64,000 nucleotides of DNA from JBDWFY01 sp039976075 (GTDB lineage Bacteria > Pseudomonadota > Alphaproteobacteria > Rhizobiales > Stappiaceae), in NCBI GenBank assembly GCA_039976075.1, contig JBDWFY010000013.1, forward strand, positions 248,001 through 312,000, read 5' to 3'. The notes under the pieces were generated by a model, which was not told the DNA's origin, did no database searches, and saw only the letters and a program-made list of their open reading frames with translations. Of the stretch, positions 34,203 through 42,840 are shown piece by piece (the first letter of the stretch is position 1; the number at the start of each line of letters is the position of its first letter). The translations under genes were made by a program, and so were the position numbers.

Positions 34203-34298
34203 GGTTTGATGAAGTTGGTACGGCAACCCTGTCGTCCTGATCTTCCCACACCATTTACCCTGGTTTCAGATCAAAGCTTTCAAGATGTGAGCGTTTTT

Positions 34299-34325
34299 AA
34301 AAAGGCCGGCTTTGCCGGCCTTTTT
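34299..34325 (+). terminator. Rho-independent terminator after rpmF
   Basis: AAAAAGGCCGGC pairs with GCCGGCCTTTTT around a 3-nt loop, giving a very stable GC stem with A- and T-runs. Confidence 0.93.
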
Positions 34326-34406
34326 CATGCCATGATTACGGTCGTACAAGTCGATAGTGCATCTCCGGGCTGTGTCCGGTTCCCGCAATAAATTTCGGAT
34401 TGAAAC

Positions 34407-34832
34407 ATGTCAGTCATTACCGCAATCCCCTTGACGTTGATTCCCTTTGCGATTTTCAACGCAATGATATTTGGATTCACGTCCTTCTCCGGACAGGATC
34501 CTCTGGCCGCGCAGGTGCTGCAGTTGACGATGGTGTCAGGCGTAACCTGGGTCATGACTGTTGCCGATGTTTTTATTGCCGGTGGTCTTGTTTGCCTTTT
34601 CATTGAAATTCTCAAAGCAACCCGGCCGGGAGCAGGAACGGTGATCGACCATATGCTGTCCCTGTTGGTGTTCATTGCCTACCTGATCGAATTCATCGCC
34701 ATCAAAGGTGCTGCACATTCGGTCTTTTTCCTTCTTGGACTAATTGCGCTGATCGATGTGGTTGCCGGATTTACCATTTCCATCCATGGCGCAAGAAGAG
34801 ACGTCGCGTTCGGGTCAGGTGACCGATTTTGA
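34407..34832 (+). CDS. Small four-helix integral membrane protein, unknown function
   Basis: A 141-residue hydrophobic protein with about four predicted membrane segments (roughly 5-25, 45-70, 80-100, 105-125) and a short charged C-terminus (ARRDVAFGSGDRF). I do not recognise a functional motif. The segment VADVFIAGGLVCLFIEILKA suggests an acidic residue within the membrane. It follows the rpmF terminator and so is probably expressed on its own. Confidence 0.72.
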   Translation: MSVITAIPLTLIPFAIFNAMIFGFTSFSGQDPLAAQVLQLTMVSGVTWVMTVADVFIAGGLVCLFIEILKATRPGAGTVIDHMLSLLVFIAYLIEFIAIKGAAHSVFFLLGLIALIDVVAGFTISIHGARRDVAFGSGDRF

Positions 34833-35094
34833 TACAGTTTGACTTTGAATATGCCTTGTTTTGATGCCTGGCCGTTTGGATTCGGGGCTAAAACGTCAGG
34901 CAATCACGCGCAAATTCATGCGTCACTCAAACTTGATAAAAATTTTAATCAAATAAATTCAATGTCTTACAGATAGTCCCGCGCCTGACTGGCCGGTGAT
35001 TTCCAAAAGTTAACAAATCCTTACTTTTCGGCCTGAGTTTTGCTACCCATATCAGTATTGGTCTGCAAATTCAGTTGTGGCCGCGTGAGGAAAC

Positions 35095-35445
35095 ATGATC
35101 GCATCAATTGGCTCCAGAAGATCGACTTATGAAACCGGTAGGCGGGTTGAACCCAAATCGGCTACGCGCGATTCCGGTTCATCAACTGAACGCCAAAGGG
35201 GTCGCCAGTCGACAACTGCACTGGTCCCTCTTCCCCGTGTCGCACAAGAGCGTACAGAAAACTTTCGCTCGGAAGCGCATGCACATGCACCTTTTCTGAC
35301 GCATCTTATAGCGACCTATCACGATCTTCCCCAGACACGGATTCGCCGACGCGCCGATGCCAATCACACACTTGATCGGTACAGGGAAACAGACGCGATA
35401 AATGGATACCTACCCCAAGGGATGATAATTCAACGTTCGGTTTAA
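35095..35445 (+). CDS. Conserved small protein with APFLTHLIATYHDLPQTR motif
   Basis: A 116-residue basic hydrophilic protein. The segment APFLTHLIATYHDLPQTRIR (about 65-84) resembles a motif I recall in small uncharacterised proteins of Rhizobiales (FLA-QLIAT-LPQTR-RRR-A). The N-terminal half is rich in Arg, Ser and Thr and probably disordered. GAGGA lies 4 nt before the ATG, supporting translation. No function is known. It converges on the gamma-glutamyltransferase gene. Confidence 0.6.
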   Translation: MIASIGSRRSTYETGRRVEPKSATRDSGSSTERQRGRQSTTALVPLPRVAQERTENFRSEAHAHAPFLTHLIATYHDLPQTRIRRRADANHTLDRYRETDAINGYLPQGMIIQRSV

Positions 35446-35499
35446 CAGTGGACGTACTGACCAAGTACCCTCCACTCGTCTGCCTCTCTGTCTGTAAAA

Positions 35500-37095
35500 C
35501 TATCGACCTATCGCACATCCGTCTTTGCGGAAATCCGACGCACCCACAAGACCGGTATTTTTCCGGTCAAACATAATTGCCTGACCCCCGCCGAGCGGAT
35601 TTTCGGTCATTTGAACGGTGTGACCGCGGCCTTGTAATCCCGAGATTGTTGCCTCCCGAACTCCCTGCTCAGTCTTAACGACATGGCTGTTTTCATCAAA
35701 GAATAGACGTGGTGAGTCAAGGGCCGCCTGCAGGTCCATATCAAAGTCGACGAGATTGCTGATAACATGGGCATGACCGCAGGGCTGGTATCCACCCCCC
35801 ATCACACCAAAACACAACCAGGGTTTCTCATCGCGGAGCGCCATGGCGGGGATAATCGTATGCATCGGTCGCTTGCCGGGTGCCAGGCAGTTGGGATGCC
35901 CTTCTTCAAGAGAGAAGCACGCCCCCCGGTTCTGCAGCATCACCCCGGTCTTTGGCGTGCAGATCCCAACGCCAAATCCGCCATAGAGTGAGTTGATAAA
36001 TGAAACGGCACGGCCCTCGTCATCCACCACTGAAATGTAAACGGTATCTGAGTTGGGTGACACAAGGGCTGGATCGATTTTTTCAAGCCGAGCATCGGGA
36101 TTAATCCGCGCCGCCAGAGAACTGATGAAATCCGGTGTCAGCAGGTCACCCGGTGAGACCGTCATCGCACCGGTATCCGCTAATAACCGATCTCTTGCAG
36201 AGTAAGCCAGGCGGGCCGCTTCCAGAGCAAGGTGCGCCCGTTCGGGGCCTTCCGGATCCAGAGTGCCGATATCGAATCTTTCAAGGATTGCCAAAATGAG
36301 AAGTGCGATGATCCCCTGGCCCCCCGGTGGCAATTCCACCACGGTCGTTCCTCTGTAGTCACCCGCGATCGGATCAACCGGTGTGGCTTGAACAGCGGCA
36401 AGGTCATTTTCATCCAGATATCCGCCATAGTGGCCTATTGTTTGCGCGATATCAGCGGCAATCGCACCGGAGTAAAAAGCGTCGGCTCCATCTTTGGCTA
36501 TGGTCTGCAACGTTGCTGCCAATTCGGGAAAAGCCATCCGCTGCCCGGCCATTGGCGCTTGACCATCAATGAGGTAAAGACGACGAGAGGTCTCGTCCCG
36601 AGCCAGTTTTTTCGTCAGTCCACGCCAATCGGAGGCAACGCGGGGTGCAACAGCGAAGCCTTCTGCGGCATACCGGATGGCGGGCTGAAGTACAGTTGCC
36701 AGCGACGTGCGGCCGTGGGAGTGAAGAATTGACTCCCAAGCCCGAACGGCTCCCGGGGCGGTAACCGTATGTATGGAATCAGGAGGGAATTGACCCAGCT
36801 CGTTGGGGGTTACTTTGTTTGATGTGATGTTTGCAGGCGCCTGGCCTGACCCGTTCAGCCCGTATAGCGAACCATCCGGTTCGGCGAGCAGCACAAAGCA
36901 ATCGCCGCCGATCCCAGTCATGTGAGGTTCAACCACGCATTGCACAGCGCATGCCGCGACAGCAGCGTCGACGGCATTGCCTCCCTCCCTAAGAACATCA
37001 AGGGCCGTCTGAGTTGCAAGCGGGTGGGAAGTTGCGGCCATCTCACGATTGGCAAAAACCGCCGATCGTCCGGGCAGTTGAAAATTTCGTTCCAC
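35500..37095 (-). CDS. Gamma-glutamyltransferase family protein without leader
   Basis: A 531-residue Ntn-hydrolase of the GGT family: EGGNAVDAAVAACAVQCVVEP at the start, GIGGDCFVLL, and a processing site SPNSDTVYISVVDDEGRAVS with nucleophile Thr351. It has no signal peptide and a divergent small subunit, like the YwrD-type group, whose substrate is often not glutathione. The start is GTG at 37095 (MERNFQLPGRSAVFANREMA); the conserved-looking N-terminal block supports it. It is divergent from a GlcG/HbpS-like gene across a spacer with a 19-bp palindrome. Confidence 0.88.
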   Translation of the reverse strand: MERNFQLPGRSAVFANREMAATSHPLATQTALDVLREGGNAVDAAVAACAVQCVVEPHMTGIGGDCFVLLAEPDGSLYGLNGSGQAPANITSNKVTPNELGQFPPDSIHTVTAPGAVRAWESILHSHGRTSLATVLQPAIRYAAEGFAVAPRVASDWRGLTKKLARDETSRRLYLIDGQAPMAGQRMAFPELAATLQTIAKDGADAFYSGAIAADIAQTIGHYGGYLDENDLAAVQATPVDPIAGDYRGTTVVELPPGGQGIIALLILAILERFDIGTLDPEGPERAHLALEAARLAYSARDRLLADTGAMTVSPGDLLTPDFISSLAARINPDARLEKIDPALVSPNSDTVYISVVDDEGRAVSFINSLYGGFGVGICTPKTGVMLQNRGACFSLEEGHPNCLAPGKRPMHTIIPAMALRDEKPWLCFGVMGGGYQPCGHAHVISNLVDFDMDLQAALDSPRLFFDENSHVVKTEQGVREATISGLQGRGHTVQMTENPLGGGQAIMFDRKNTGLVGASDFRKDGCAIGR

Positions 37096-37115
37096 AGATT
37101 GTACTTTCTGTTTAT

Positions 37116-37134
37116 TTTTTCCAAATTGGAAAAA
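37116..37134. promoter_or_regulatory. 19-bp palindrome between GGT-like and GlcG-like genes
   Basis: TTTTTCCAA at 37116-37124 and TTGGAAAAA at 37126-37134 form perfect 9-bp arms around one A. It sits 21 bp upstream of the GGT-family GTG and about 100 bp upstream of the other gene. Position suggests an operator shared by the divergent pair; the regulator is not in the window. Confidence 0.45.
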
Positions 37135-37237
37135 GTGTTTTTATTTTTTTCTATTGGGTCAAAACCTGCAGATTTGTTACCCAGTTGTTCTTCCATGCTC
37201 AATGGCATGAAATCCACAGTTTGGCGGAAAAAACACG

Positions 37238-37669
37238 ATGAGACAACTGACCCTCGAGAACGCACAAACCATAATTGAGGCAGCGTTGGCTAAAGGCAAG
37301 ACGCTCGGCTTGAAGCCGCTGACCGTTGTGGTTCTTGATGCCGGAGGGCATGCAATCGCCCTCTCACGTCAAGACGGGTCGTCCATCATGAGGCCGCAAA
37401 TCGCAACGGGCAAAGCTTTTGGAGCGCTGGCTGTCGGCACAGGGACACGGTGGTTGGATGCCAACGCACAAACACGGCCGCATTTCGTCCAGTCATTGAA
37501 CGGCGTTGCCGGTGGAACGCTGGTCCCTGTCGCAGGTGGTGTGATCGCAAAAGATGATGAGGGGCGGATATTGGGTGCCGTTGGCATCAGCGGCGACAAC
37601 TCCGACAATGATGAAGCTTGCGCCGTTGCCGGAATTCTGGCCGTACAGCTCACCCCTGATTGCGGCTAA
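37238..37669 (+). CDS. GlcG/HbpS-like heme-binding family protein
   Basis: A 143-residue protein of the GlcG/HbpS/PduO-C family: LTLENAQTIIEAALAKGKTL, LTVVVLDAGGHAIALSRQDG, ATGKAFGALAVGTGTRW, GGVIAKDDEGRILGAVGISG and the acidic motif SGDNSDNDEACAVAGI. Members bind heme, cobalamin or small acids, and many have no assigned role. There is no signal peptide. Its stop is 4 bp from the converging phaR stop. Confidence 0.85.
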   Translation: MRQLTLENAQTIIEAALAKGKTLGLKPLTVVVLDAGGHAIALSRQDGSSIMRPQIATGKAFGALAVGTGTRWLDANAQTRPHFVQSLNGVAGGTLVPVAGGVIAKDDEGRILGAVGISGDNSDNDEACAVAGILAVQLTPDCG

Positions 37670-37673
37670 TCGA

Positions 37674-38255
37674 TCAGGAATCCGACCCTGCAATCTTGTT
37701 GATTTTCTGCTGCATGTCCTGAAGCTGCTTTTTGAGATCGTCGAGGTCAGACTTGTCAGACTTCTCTTTTTCAGATTCCGATGCAGATTCTTCGTTCTCT
37801 GGCGAAGCAGAAAATGGGGTAAACATTTTCATCGCCCGTTCGAACATTTCGGTATTGCGCCGAACCTGATCTTCCATGGCTTCAAGCGCACCGGCGCCCA
37901 GCGCCTGGGACATCTGGTCCCGGATCTTGTCCTGTTCTTTGGTCAGCGAGGCAATCGAGTATTCAAGATAGCTCGGTACCAGCCCCTGCATGCTATCGCC
38001 ATAAAAGCGAATCAGCTGTCTCAGAAAAGCAATGGGGAGAAGGTTCTGGCCTTTGTTTTCCTGCTCGAAGATGATCTGCGTCAGAACCGAACGAGTGATG
38101 TCATCCTTGTTCTTCGCATCGAAGACAATAAAATCCTCTTCGTCTTTGACCATAACAGCCAAGTCCTCAAGGGTGACATAGGTACTGGTTCCCGTATTAT
38201 ACAGGCGCCGATTAGCGTATTTTTTAATAACTGTCGGCTCGTCGGTCTTGGCCAT
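37674..38255 (-). CDS. phaR: Polyhydroxyalkanoate synthesis regulator PhaR
   Basis: A 193-residue repressor of PHA granule genes. The N-terminal DNA-binding domain has the signature IKKYANRRLYNTGTSTYVTL (residues 10-29) and VFDAKNKDDITRSVLTQIIF; the middle PHB-accumulation domain contains IRFYGDSMQGLVPSYLEYSI. The C-terminus is acidic and helical with a possible coiled coil (DLDDLKKQLQDMQQKINKIA). The ATG at 38255 has GAGAGA upstream and gives the canonical MAKTDEP start. It is divergent from phaA. Confidence 0.95.
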   Translation of the reverse strand: MAKTDEPTVIKKYANRRLYNTGTSTYVTLEDLAVMVKDEEDFIVFDAKNKDDITRSVLTQIIFEQENKGQNLLPIAFLRQLIRFYGDSMQGLVPSYLEYSIASLTKEQDKIRDQMSQALGAGALEAMEDQVRRNTEMFERAMKMFTPFSASPENEESASESEKEKSDKSDLDDLKKQLQDMQQKINKIAGSDS

Positions 38256-38609
38256 ATTATCTCTCAAATTTTCCAAACACGCAGACTTTGCAGGTCACAC
38301 TAGTATCCGCAAGTTCTTCAAAAGTTCAAAGTCTCGGACCACTGGGCTCACTCTTGAGTATCGCCGCAAAGATAATCCAAGTTGGAGCGCGAATACCATA
38401 GTTTTATTTTGCAGGTGCAAAACCGGTTAATTCGCCCGAAAACATCAAACACACTACCTATTGGGCGAATTACCGGCAAAATACGCATTCTACCCGGTTG
38501 ACTTAGGACATAACTGCGTCTGTATTCACACTGTGGGTTGAGTTCACAAGGTACCAGGAAATAACCGCCTGTGAGCTCCGAACCCGGATGCTCAATGCGG
38601 AGGTCTAGT
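38256..38609. other. Divergent phaR-phaA promoter region
   Basis: 354 bp without a gene. GGAGG lies 6 nt before the phaA start. PhaR normally binds TGC-rich DNA in such regions, but I could not identify a clear site. I saw no small ORF worth calling. Confidence 0.5.
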
Positions 38610-39794
38610 ATGAGCGATTCCAACGATATAGTCATTGTCAGCGCAACCCGCACGCCGGTTGGTTCCTTTAGCGGCGCATTTGCAAAAACGCCGGCGCAAG
38701 ACCTGGGCGCACTTGTTATCAGCGAAGCTCTCAAGCGTGCTTCAGTTGATGCTTCCGACGTCGACGAGGTGGTTTTCGGACAGGTCTTAACGGCAGGGTC
38801 CGGCCAGAATCCGGCCCGCCAGGCAGCCATTGCAGCCGGTATTCCTGCCAGCGCCACAGCCTGGACACTCAACCAGGTATGCGGTTCGGGCTTGAGAACA
38901 GTCGCAATCGGCATGCAGCAGATCGCCAACGGCGATGCCGATATTATCGTCGCAGGCGGCCAGGAGAACATGACCCTGTCACCACATTGCCAGCATTTGC
39001 GAGCCGGTGTGAAGATGGGCGATTATTCCATGATCGATACCATGATCAAGGACGGCCTCTGGGATGCCTTCAACGGGTATCACATGGGTCAAACCGCTGA
39101 AAACGTTGCGCAGAAGTGGCAGATAAGCCGTGAACAACAGGACGAATTTGCTGTTGCGTCGCAAAACAAGGCTGAGGCCGCGCAAAAAGCCGGTCGTTTC
39201 AAAGATGAAATCACAGCTGTAACGATCAAGGAACGCAAGGGCGAAAAAGTTATCGTAGATGACGAATATATCCGTCATGGCGCGACGCTTGACAGTGTTG
39301 CCAAGCTGCGCCCCGCGTTTGCCAAGGACGGATCGGTGACCGCGGCTAACGCATCGGGCATCAATGATGGTGCAGCTGCACTCGTCGTGATGACTGCAAA
39401 GGAAGCGCAGCGTCGAGGGCTGAAGCCACTTGCACGGATTGCAAGTTGGGCGACAGCAGGCGTTGACCCTGCAGTCATGGGATCAGGTCCGATACCTTCA
39501 TCGCGCAAGGCACTTGAGAAAGCGGGCTGGAAAGCGGACGATCTGGATCTGGTCGAAGCCAACGAAGCTTTCGCGGCACAGGCCTGCGCTGTCAACAAGG
39601 ATATGGGCTGGAATACAGACATCGTAAACGTCAATGGCGGTGCCATTGCGATCGGTCACCCGATCGGTGCTTCCGGTGCACGTGTTCTGGTCACCCTGCT
39701 GCATGAAATGCAAAAACGCGACGCCAAAAAAGGGCTGGCGACGCTCTGCATCGGTGGCGGCATGGGTGTTGCAATGTGCCTGGAAGGCGTTTGA
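38610..39794 (+). CDS. phaA: Acetyl-CoA C-acetyltransferase
   Basis: A 394-residue biosynthetic thiolase that condenses two acetyl-CoA to acetoacetyl-CoA. The nucleophile Cys is in LNQVCGSGLRTVAIG (about residue 90), GGQENMTLSPH is typical of PhaA, the catalytic His is in GGAIAIGHPIGASGAR and the second Cys in LCIGGGMGVAM. The ATG at 38610 was chosen for the GGAGG upstream. phaB follows, so the product feeds acetoacetyl-CoA reductase for PHB and for the ethylmalonyl-CoA pathway encoded nearby. Confidence 0.95.
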   Translation: MSDSNDIVIVSATRTPVGSFSGAFAKTPAQDLGALVISEALKRASVDASDVDEVVFGQVLTAGSGQNPARQAAIAAGIPASATAWTLNQVCGSGLRTVAIGMQQIANGDADIIVAGGQENMTLSPHCQHLRAGVKMGDYSMIDTMIKDGLWDAFNGYHMGQTAENVAQKWQISREQQDEFAVASQNKAEAAQKAGRFKDEITAVTIKERKGEKVIVDDEYIRHGATLDSVAKLRPAFAKDGSVTAANASGINDGAAALVVMTAKEAQRRGLKPLARIASWATAGVDPAVMGSGPIPSSRKALEKAGWKADDLDLVEANEAFAAQACAVNKDMGWNTDIVNVNGGAIAIGHPIGASGARVLVTLLHEMQKRDAKKGLATLCIGGGMGVAMCLEGV

Positions 39795-39815
39795 TCCTAC
39801 GCTGAATATCACGGT

Positions 39816-39845
39816 GCAATGGCGGCTTACATGACCGGCCATTGC
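39816..39845. other. Hairpin between phaA and phaB
   Basis: GCAATGGC (39816-39823) and GCCATTGC (39838-39845) form an 8-bp perfect stem in the 136-bp gap. There is no T-run, so it may stabilise or process the mRNA rather than end it. Confidence 0.45.
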
Positions 39846-39930
39846 GTTACCCATCACTAAAGACAATCTCTGTCGAACCTCTGAGAGTGTTCATGTCGAC
39901 AGCCAGTAAGAAAATTCGGGGAGAACCATC

Positions 39931-40659
39931 ATGAGTAAGGTAGCGATTGTCACGGGTGGAACCCGCGGGATCGGTGAGGCTATATCCAAGGGTCTCAAGG
40001 AAACAGGCTATACGGTCGCGGCGACCTATGCCGGCAACACAGAAAAAGCCGAGGCATTTAAAGCGGAAACCGGAATCCACGTTTACAAATGGGATGTTGC
40101 TGACCCGGATTCGTGCGCTTCAGGGATTGCTCAGGTCGAAGCTGAGTTGGGTCCGGTTGAAGTGCTGGTCAACAATGCCGGGATTACCCGGGACGGCATG
40201 TTCCACAAAATGAGCTTCGACAATTGGCGTGCCGTTATGTCCACGAACCTGGATTCCATGTTTACGATGACCCGCCCGGTTATCGAAGGCATGCGCGGCC
40301 GCGGCTCCGGTCGGATTATCAATATTTCATCCATTAACGGCCAGAAGGGCCAGATGGGCCAAGCCAACTATTCCGCGGCCAAAGCCGGCGTAATCGGTTT
40401 TACCAAAGCACTCGCTCAGGAAAATGCCTTCAAAGGCATTACCGTAAACTGTGTCTGTCCGGGTTATATCGGCACTGACATGGTCGCTGCCATGCCGGAA
40501 AAAGTGCTTGAGAGTATCATTGGCGGCATTCCAGTTGGACGCCTGGGTAAACCAGATGAGATTGCAGCAACAGTCACCTATCTTGCTTCTGACGCCGCCG
40601 CGTTTATGACCGGCGCTGTAATGACGATCAATGGTGGCCAGTACATCGCCAACGGCTGA
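39931..40659 (+). CDS. phaB: Acetoacetyl-CoA reductase
   Basis: A 242-residue SDR enzyme that reduces acetoacetyl-CoA to (R)-3-hydroxybutyryl-CoA with NADPH. The cofactor motif is TGGTRGIGEAI, the catalytic set is ISSINGQKGQMGQANYSAAK with Ser, Tyr and Lys, and NNAGITRDGMFHKM is the PhaB hallmark. GGGGAGAA precedes the ATG. It is downstream of phaA and ends at a strong terminator. Confidence 0.95.
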   Translation: MSKVAIVTGGTRGIGEAISKGLKETGYTVAATYAGNTEKAEAFKAETGIHVYKWDVADPDSCASGIAQVEAELGPVEVLVNNAGITRDGMFHKMSFDNWRAVMSTNLDSMFTMTRPVIEGMRGRGSGRIINISSINGQKGQMGQANYSAAKAGVIGFTKALAQENAFKGITVNCVCPGYIGTDMVAAMPEKVLESIIGGIPVGRLGKPDEIAATVTYLASDAAAFMTGAVMTINGGQYIANG

Positions 40660-40730
40660 TTGATATAGATAGCGCGTATTTTACGCGATCAAGTGGTCGC
40701 GAAAATTGTTTCGCAATTGCTAACCAGTAG

Positions 40731-40760
40731 AAAAGGGCGCCCACAGCAGCGCCCTTTTTT
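40731..40760 (+). terminator. Rho-independent terminator after phaB
   Basis: AAAAGGGCGC pairs with GCGCCCTTTT around a 10-nt loop and is followed by further T residues. Confidence 0.9.
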
Positions 40761-40810
40761 GTTGAGATACAAACAGATACCATTCGAATTCTAACTTGCG
40801 AATTCAATAC

Positions 40811-42637
40811 TTACTCCAATTTGGTATCAACCTTGCCAGTCGCGCGCTCCTCGTCGGTGAGGAAATCAGGTGCCTTCGGGCATTCCCGGAAAACCCTGGT
40901 TGTGCAGGTCGCGCAGATATTTTTGTCAAGATTTTCGACGAGCTTGGGCACCATTTCCGCCTTCCGGCGGAAAATATGCTCCCGTCCGATTCCTCTGGGC
41001 ACATGGAATTGAGCAAGTTGTCGACGAATTGGCGGGTAACGGACACCGATGTAGAGCTGACCACCGCGTTCTTCGCGTCGTCTTGCTTCCTCAATCAACA
41101 GATCAGCACCAGCAAGATCGACACCAACAGCGCCATCCAGCATCAGACCGAAATGCTTTTGACCCGGCCGCTCTTTTTCCAGTCGGCGAAACTCTTTTTC
41201 CACATACTCCACGGCACCGAAATAAAGTGACCCCTGCAGGCGGGCAAAGACTGCCTGAGGACATTCCGGCAAATTCCACAAAATCGGGCTCATAAACGGC
41301 CGACCGGATACCTTGGCATTTGGCACGTTGATCGGTAATCCGGGGCGCATCGAACGACGCAGAAACACCGACAGAGACAGGACGACACCGGAGTAGATCG
41401 CAAATTCAAGATCGATGATCAGAACCGCAAAGAAGGTAACAAGCAAAATGACCGTCTCCGACATCGACGATGTCAGAATATGTTTTATTTCTTTGAAGTC
41501 GATCAGTTTCCACGCAACCAGCATAATCAGGCCAGACATTGCGGGAATGGGGATAAGCTCGATAAACGGCGTGATCAGCAACAGAATGAGCAACAGGAAA
41601 ACAGCTGCCATGATGGCCGCCATCGGCGTTTTGGCTCCGGACTCGTAGTTCAGTGCCGAGCGGGTAAACGACCCAGATCCGAGATAGGCAGAAAAGAATG
41701 ATCCGCCAATATTGGACAGGCCCTGGCCAATTATCTCCTGATTACTGTCAAGTGGTTGTTTGGACTGAATGGCAACGGCGCGGGCAATCGAGACCGCTTC
41801 AAGCAGACCGATCAGTGCCAACGCAAAAGCGCCCGAAGAAAGGTCGCGTACGATATCAAGCGAGAACGCAGGTACCGAAAACTGCGGGATGCCTGTAGGA
41901 ACCGCCTGGACGAACTGAACGCCCTGCTCGCGCGCGCCGATTAAATAGGCAAATCCGCTTCCAATGATCAGTGCCAGCAGGTAGTTCGGCCATTTTGGAA
42001 GAAACTTCTTGATGAGAATTGCAACAGCCAAGGTGCCGAATGCGATTGAGAAAACATAGGGATCGGTATCGGGCGCCGCTTTCCAGATTGCCACGAGAAA
42101 AGCGTCAATCTCTTCAGGTCGTGGTAAGGAGTGGCCGAGAAAGCCTGCGATTTGGCTGAGCGCAATGAGAACCGCAGCGCCAGCGGTAAACCCGACCATC
42201 ACCGAATGGGAAACCAGACTCACCAGCTGCCCCAAATGGATAACACCCATTAAAAGCTGAAAGAGCCCCGCAAGAAGCGTGATACTCAAAACCGTCTGAA
42301 TATAGGCCGCACTTCCCGGTTCGTGGATGTTGCTTACCGTGGCAAATATCACAACGGAAATCGCCGTCGTGGGACCCGAAACCAGATGCCAGGAACTACC
42401 GAAAAGAGCTGCGATCACCGGTGTGATCATCGCGGTATAAAGACCATACTGGGGTGGTAGGCCCGCAATCGCAGCAAATGCTATGGCTTGCGGTAAAACG
42501 ACGGCAGCGTTTGTAAACGCAGCAGCTGCATCGTCACGCAGTGTCTGCCGGTTGACCCGGCCAACCCAATTGCGAAACGGCAACAGGTTTTTGGCCTGAA
42601 ACGGTTGAAAAAACGGTTCCCTTTGATATGCCGGCAT
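40811..42637 (-). CDS. SulP-family anion transporter with STAS domain
   Basis: A 608-residue inner-membrane anion transporter. The core has about 12-14 membrane segments with family blocks VVLPQAIAFAAIAGLPPQYG, the GLYTAMITP stretch and SGPTTAISVVIF. A cytoplasmic STAS domain spans about 440-550 (FARLQGSLYFGAVEYVEKEF, MLDGAVGVDLAGADLLIEEA). The tail adds three cysteines (NICATCTTRVFRECPKAP). SulP proteins move sulfate, bicarbonate or dicarboxylates. Lying after xsc on the same strand, it could handle sulfite or sulfate freed from sulfonates; this is inference, and a strong hairpin separates the two genes. Confidence 0.88.
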   Translation of the reverse strand: MPAYQREPFFQPFQAKNLLPFRNWVGRVNRQTLRDDAAAAFTNAAVVLPQAIAFAAIAGLPPQYGLYTAMITPVIAALFGSSWHLVSGPTTAISVVIFATVSNIHEPGSAAYIQTVLSITLLAGLFQLLMGVIHLGQLVSLVSHSVMVGFTAGAAVLIALSQIAGFLGHSLPRPEEIDAFLVAIWKAAPDTDPYVFSIAFGTLAVAILIKKFLPKWPNYLLALIIGSGFAYLIGAREQGVQFVQAVPTGIPQFSVPAFSLDIVRDLSSGAFALALIGLLEAVSIARAVAIQSKQPLDSNQEIIGQGLSNIGGSFFSAYLGSGSFTRSALNYESGAKTPMAAIMAAVFLLLILLLITPFIELIPIPAMSGLIMLVAWKLIDFKEIKHILTSSMSETVILLVTFFAVLIIDLEFAIYSGVVLSLSVFLRRSMRPGLPINVPNAKVSGRPFMSPILWNLPECPQAVFARLQGSLYFGAVEYVEKEFRRLEKERPGQKHFGLMLDGAVGVDLAGADLLIEEARRREERGGQLYIGVRYPPIRRQLAQFHVPRGIGREHIFRRKAEMVPKLVENLDKNICATCTTRVFRECPKAPDFLTDEERATGKVDTKLE

Positions 42638-42792
42638 TGTCAGTTGATACCCCAGTCACATGACTGTTTGACGCTCAATATCGGCAAACAAATTCATGAA
42701 CACACGTAATGCAGGAAACATCCCAATGCCTGAAACAGCTCAAGATGCAGCTGTGGTTCTGCTACCGGGTTATATAGAGCATTTTAGAGTCA

Positions 42793-42827
42793 TGTAGAGA
42801 GGGACTTTTGGGCAGTCCCTCTCTACA
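42793..42827. terminator. 14-bp perfect hairpin downstream of xsc
   Basis: TGTAGAGAGGGACT (42793-42806) is perfectly inverted at 42814-42827 around a 7-nt loop, 14 bp after the xsc stop codon. The xsc side lacks a T-run, so it may be a weak terminator or an mRNA 3' stabiliser that limits read-through to the SulP gene. Confidence 0.65.
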
Positions 42828-42840
42828 ACTTTTCATAAAC

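Noticed and set aside
37554..38303. A 249-codon + strand frame.
   Set aside because: It is antisense to phaR, whose signature motifs are unmistakable, and overlaps the end of the GlcG-like gene.
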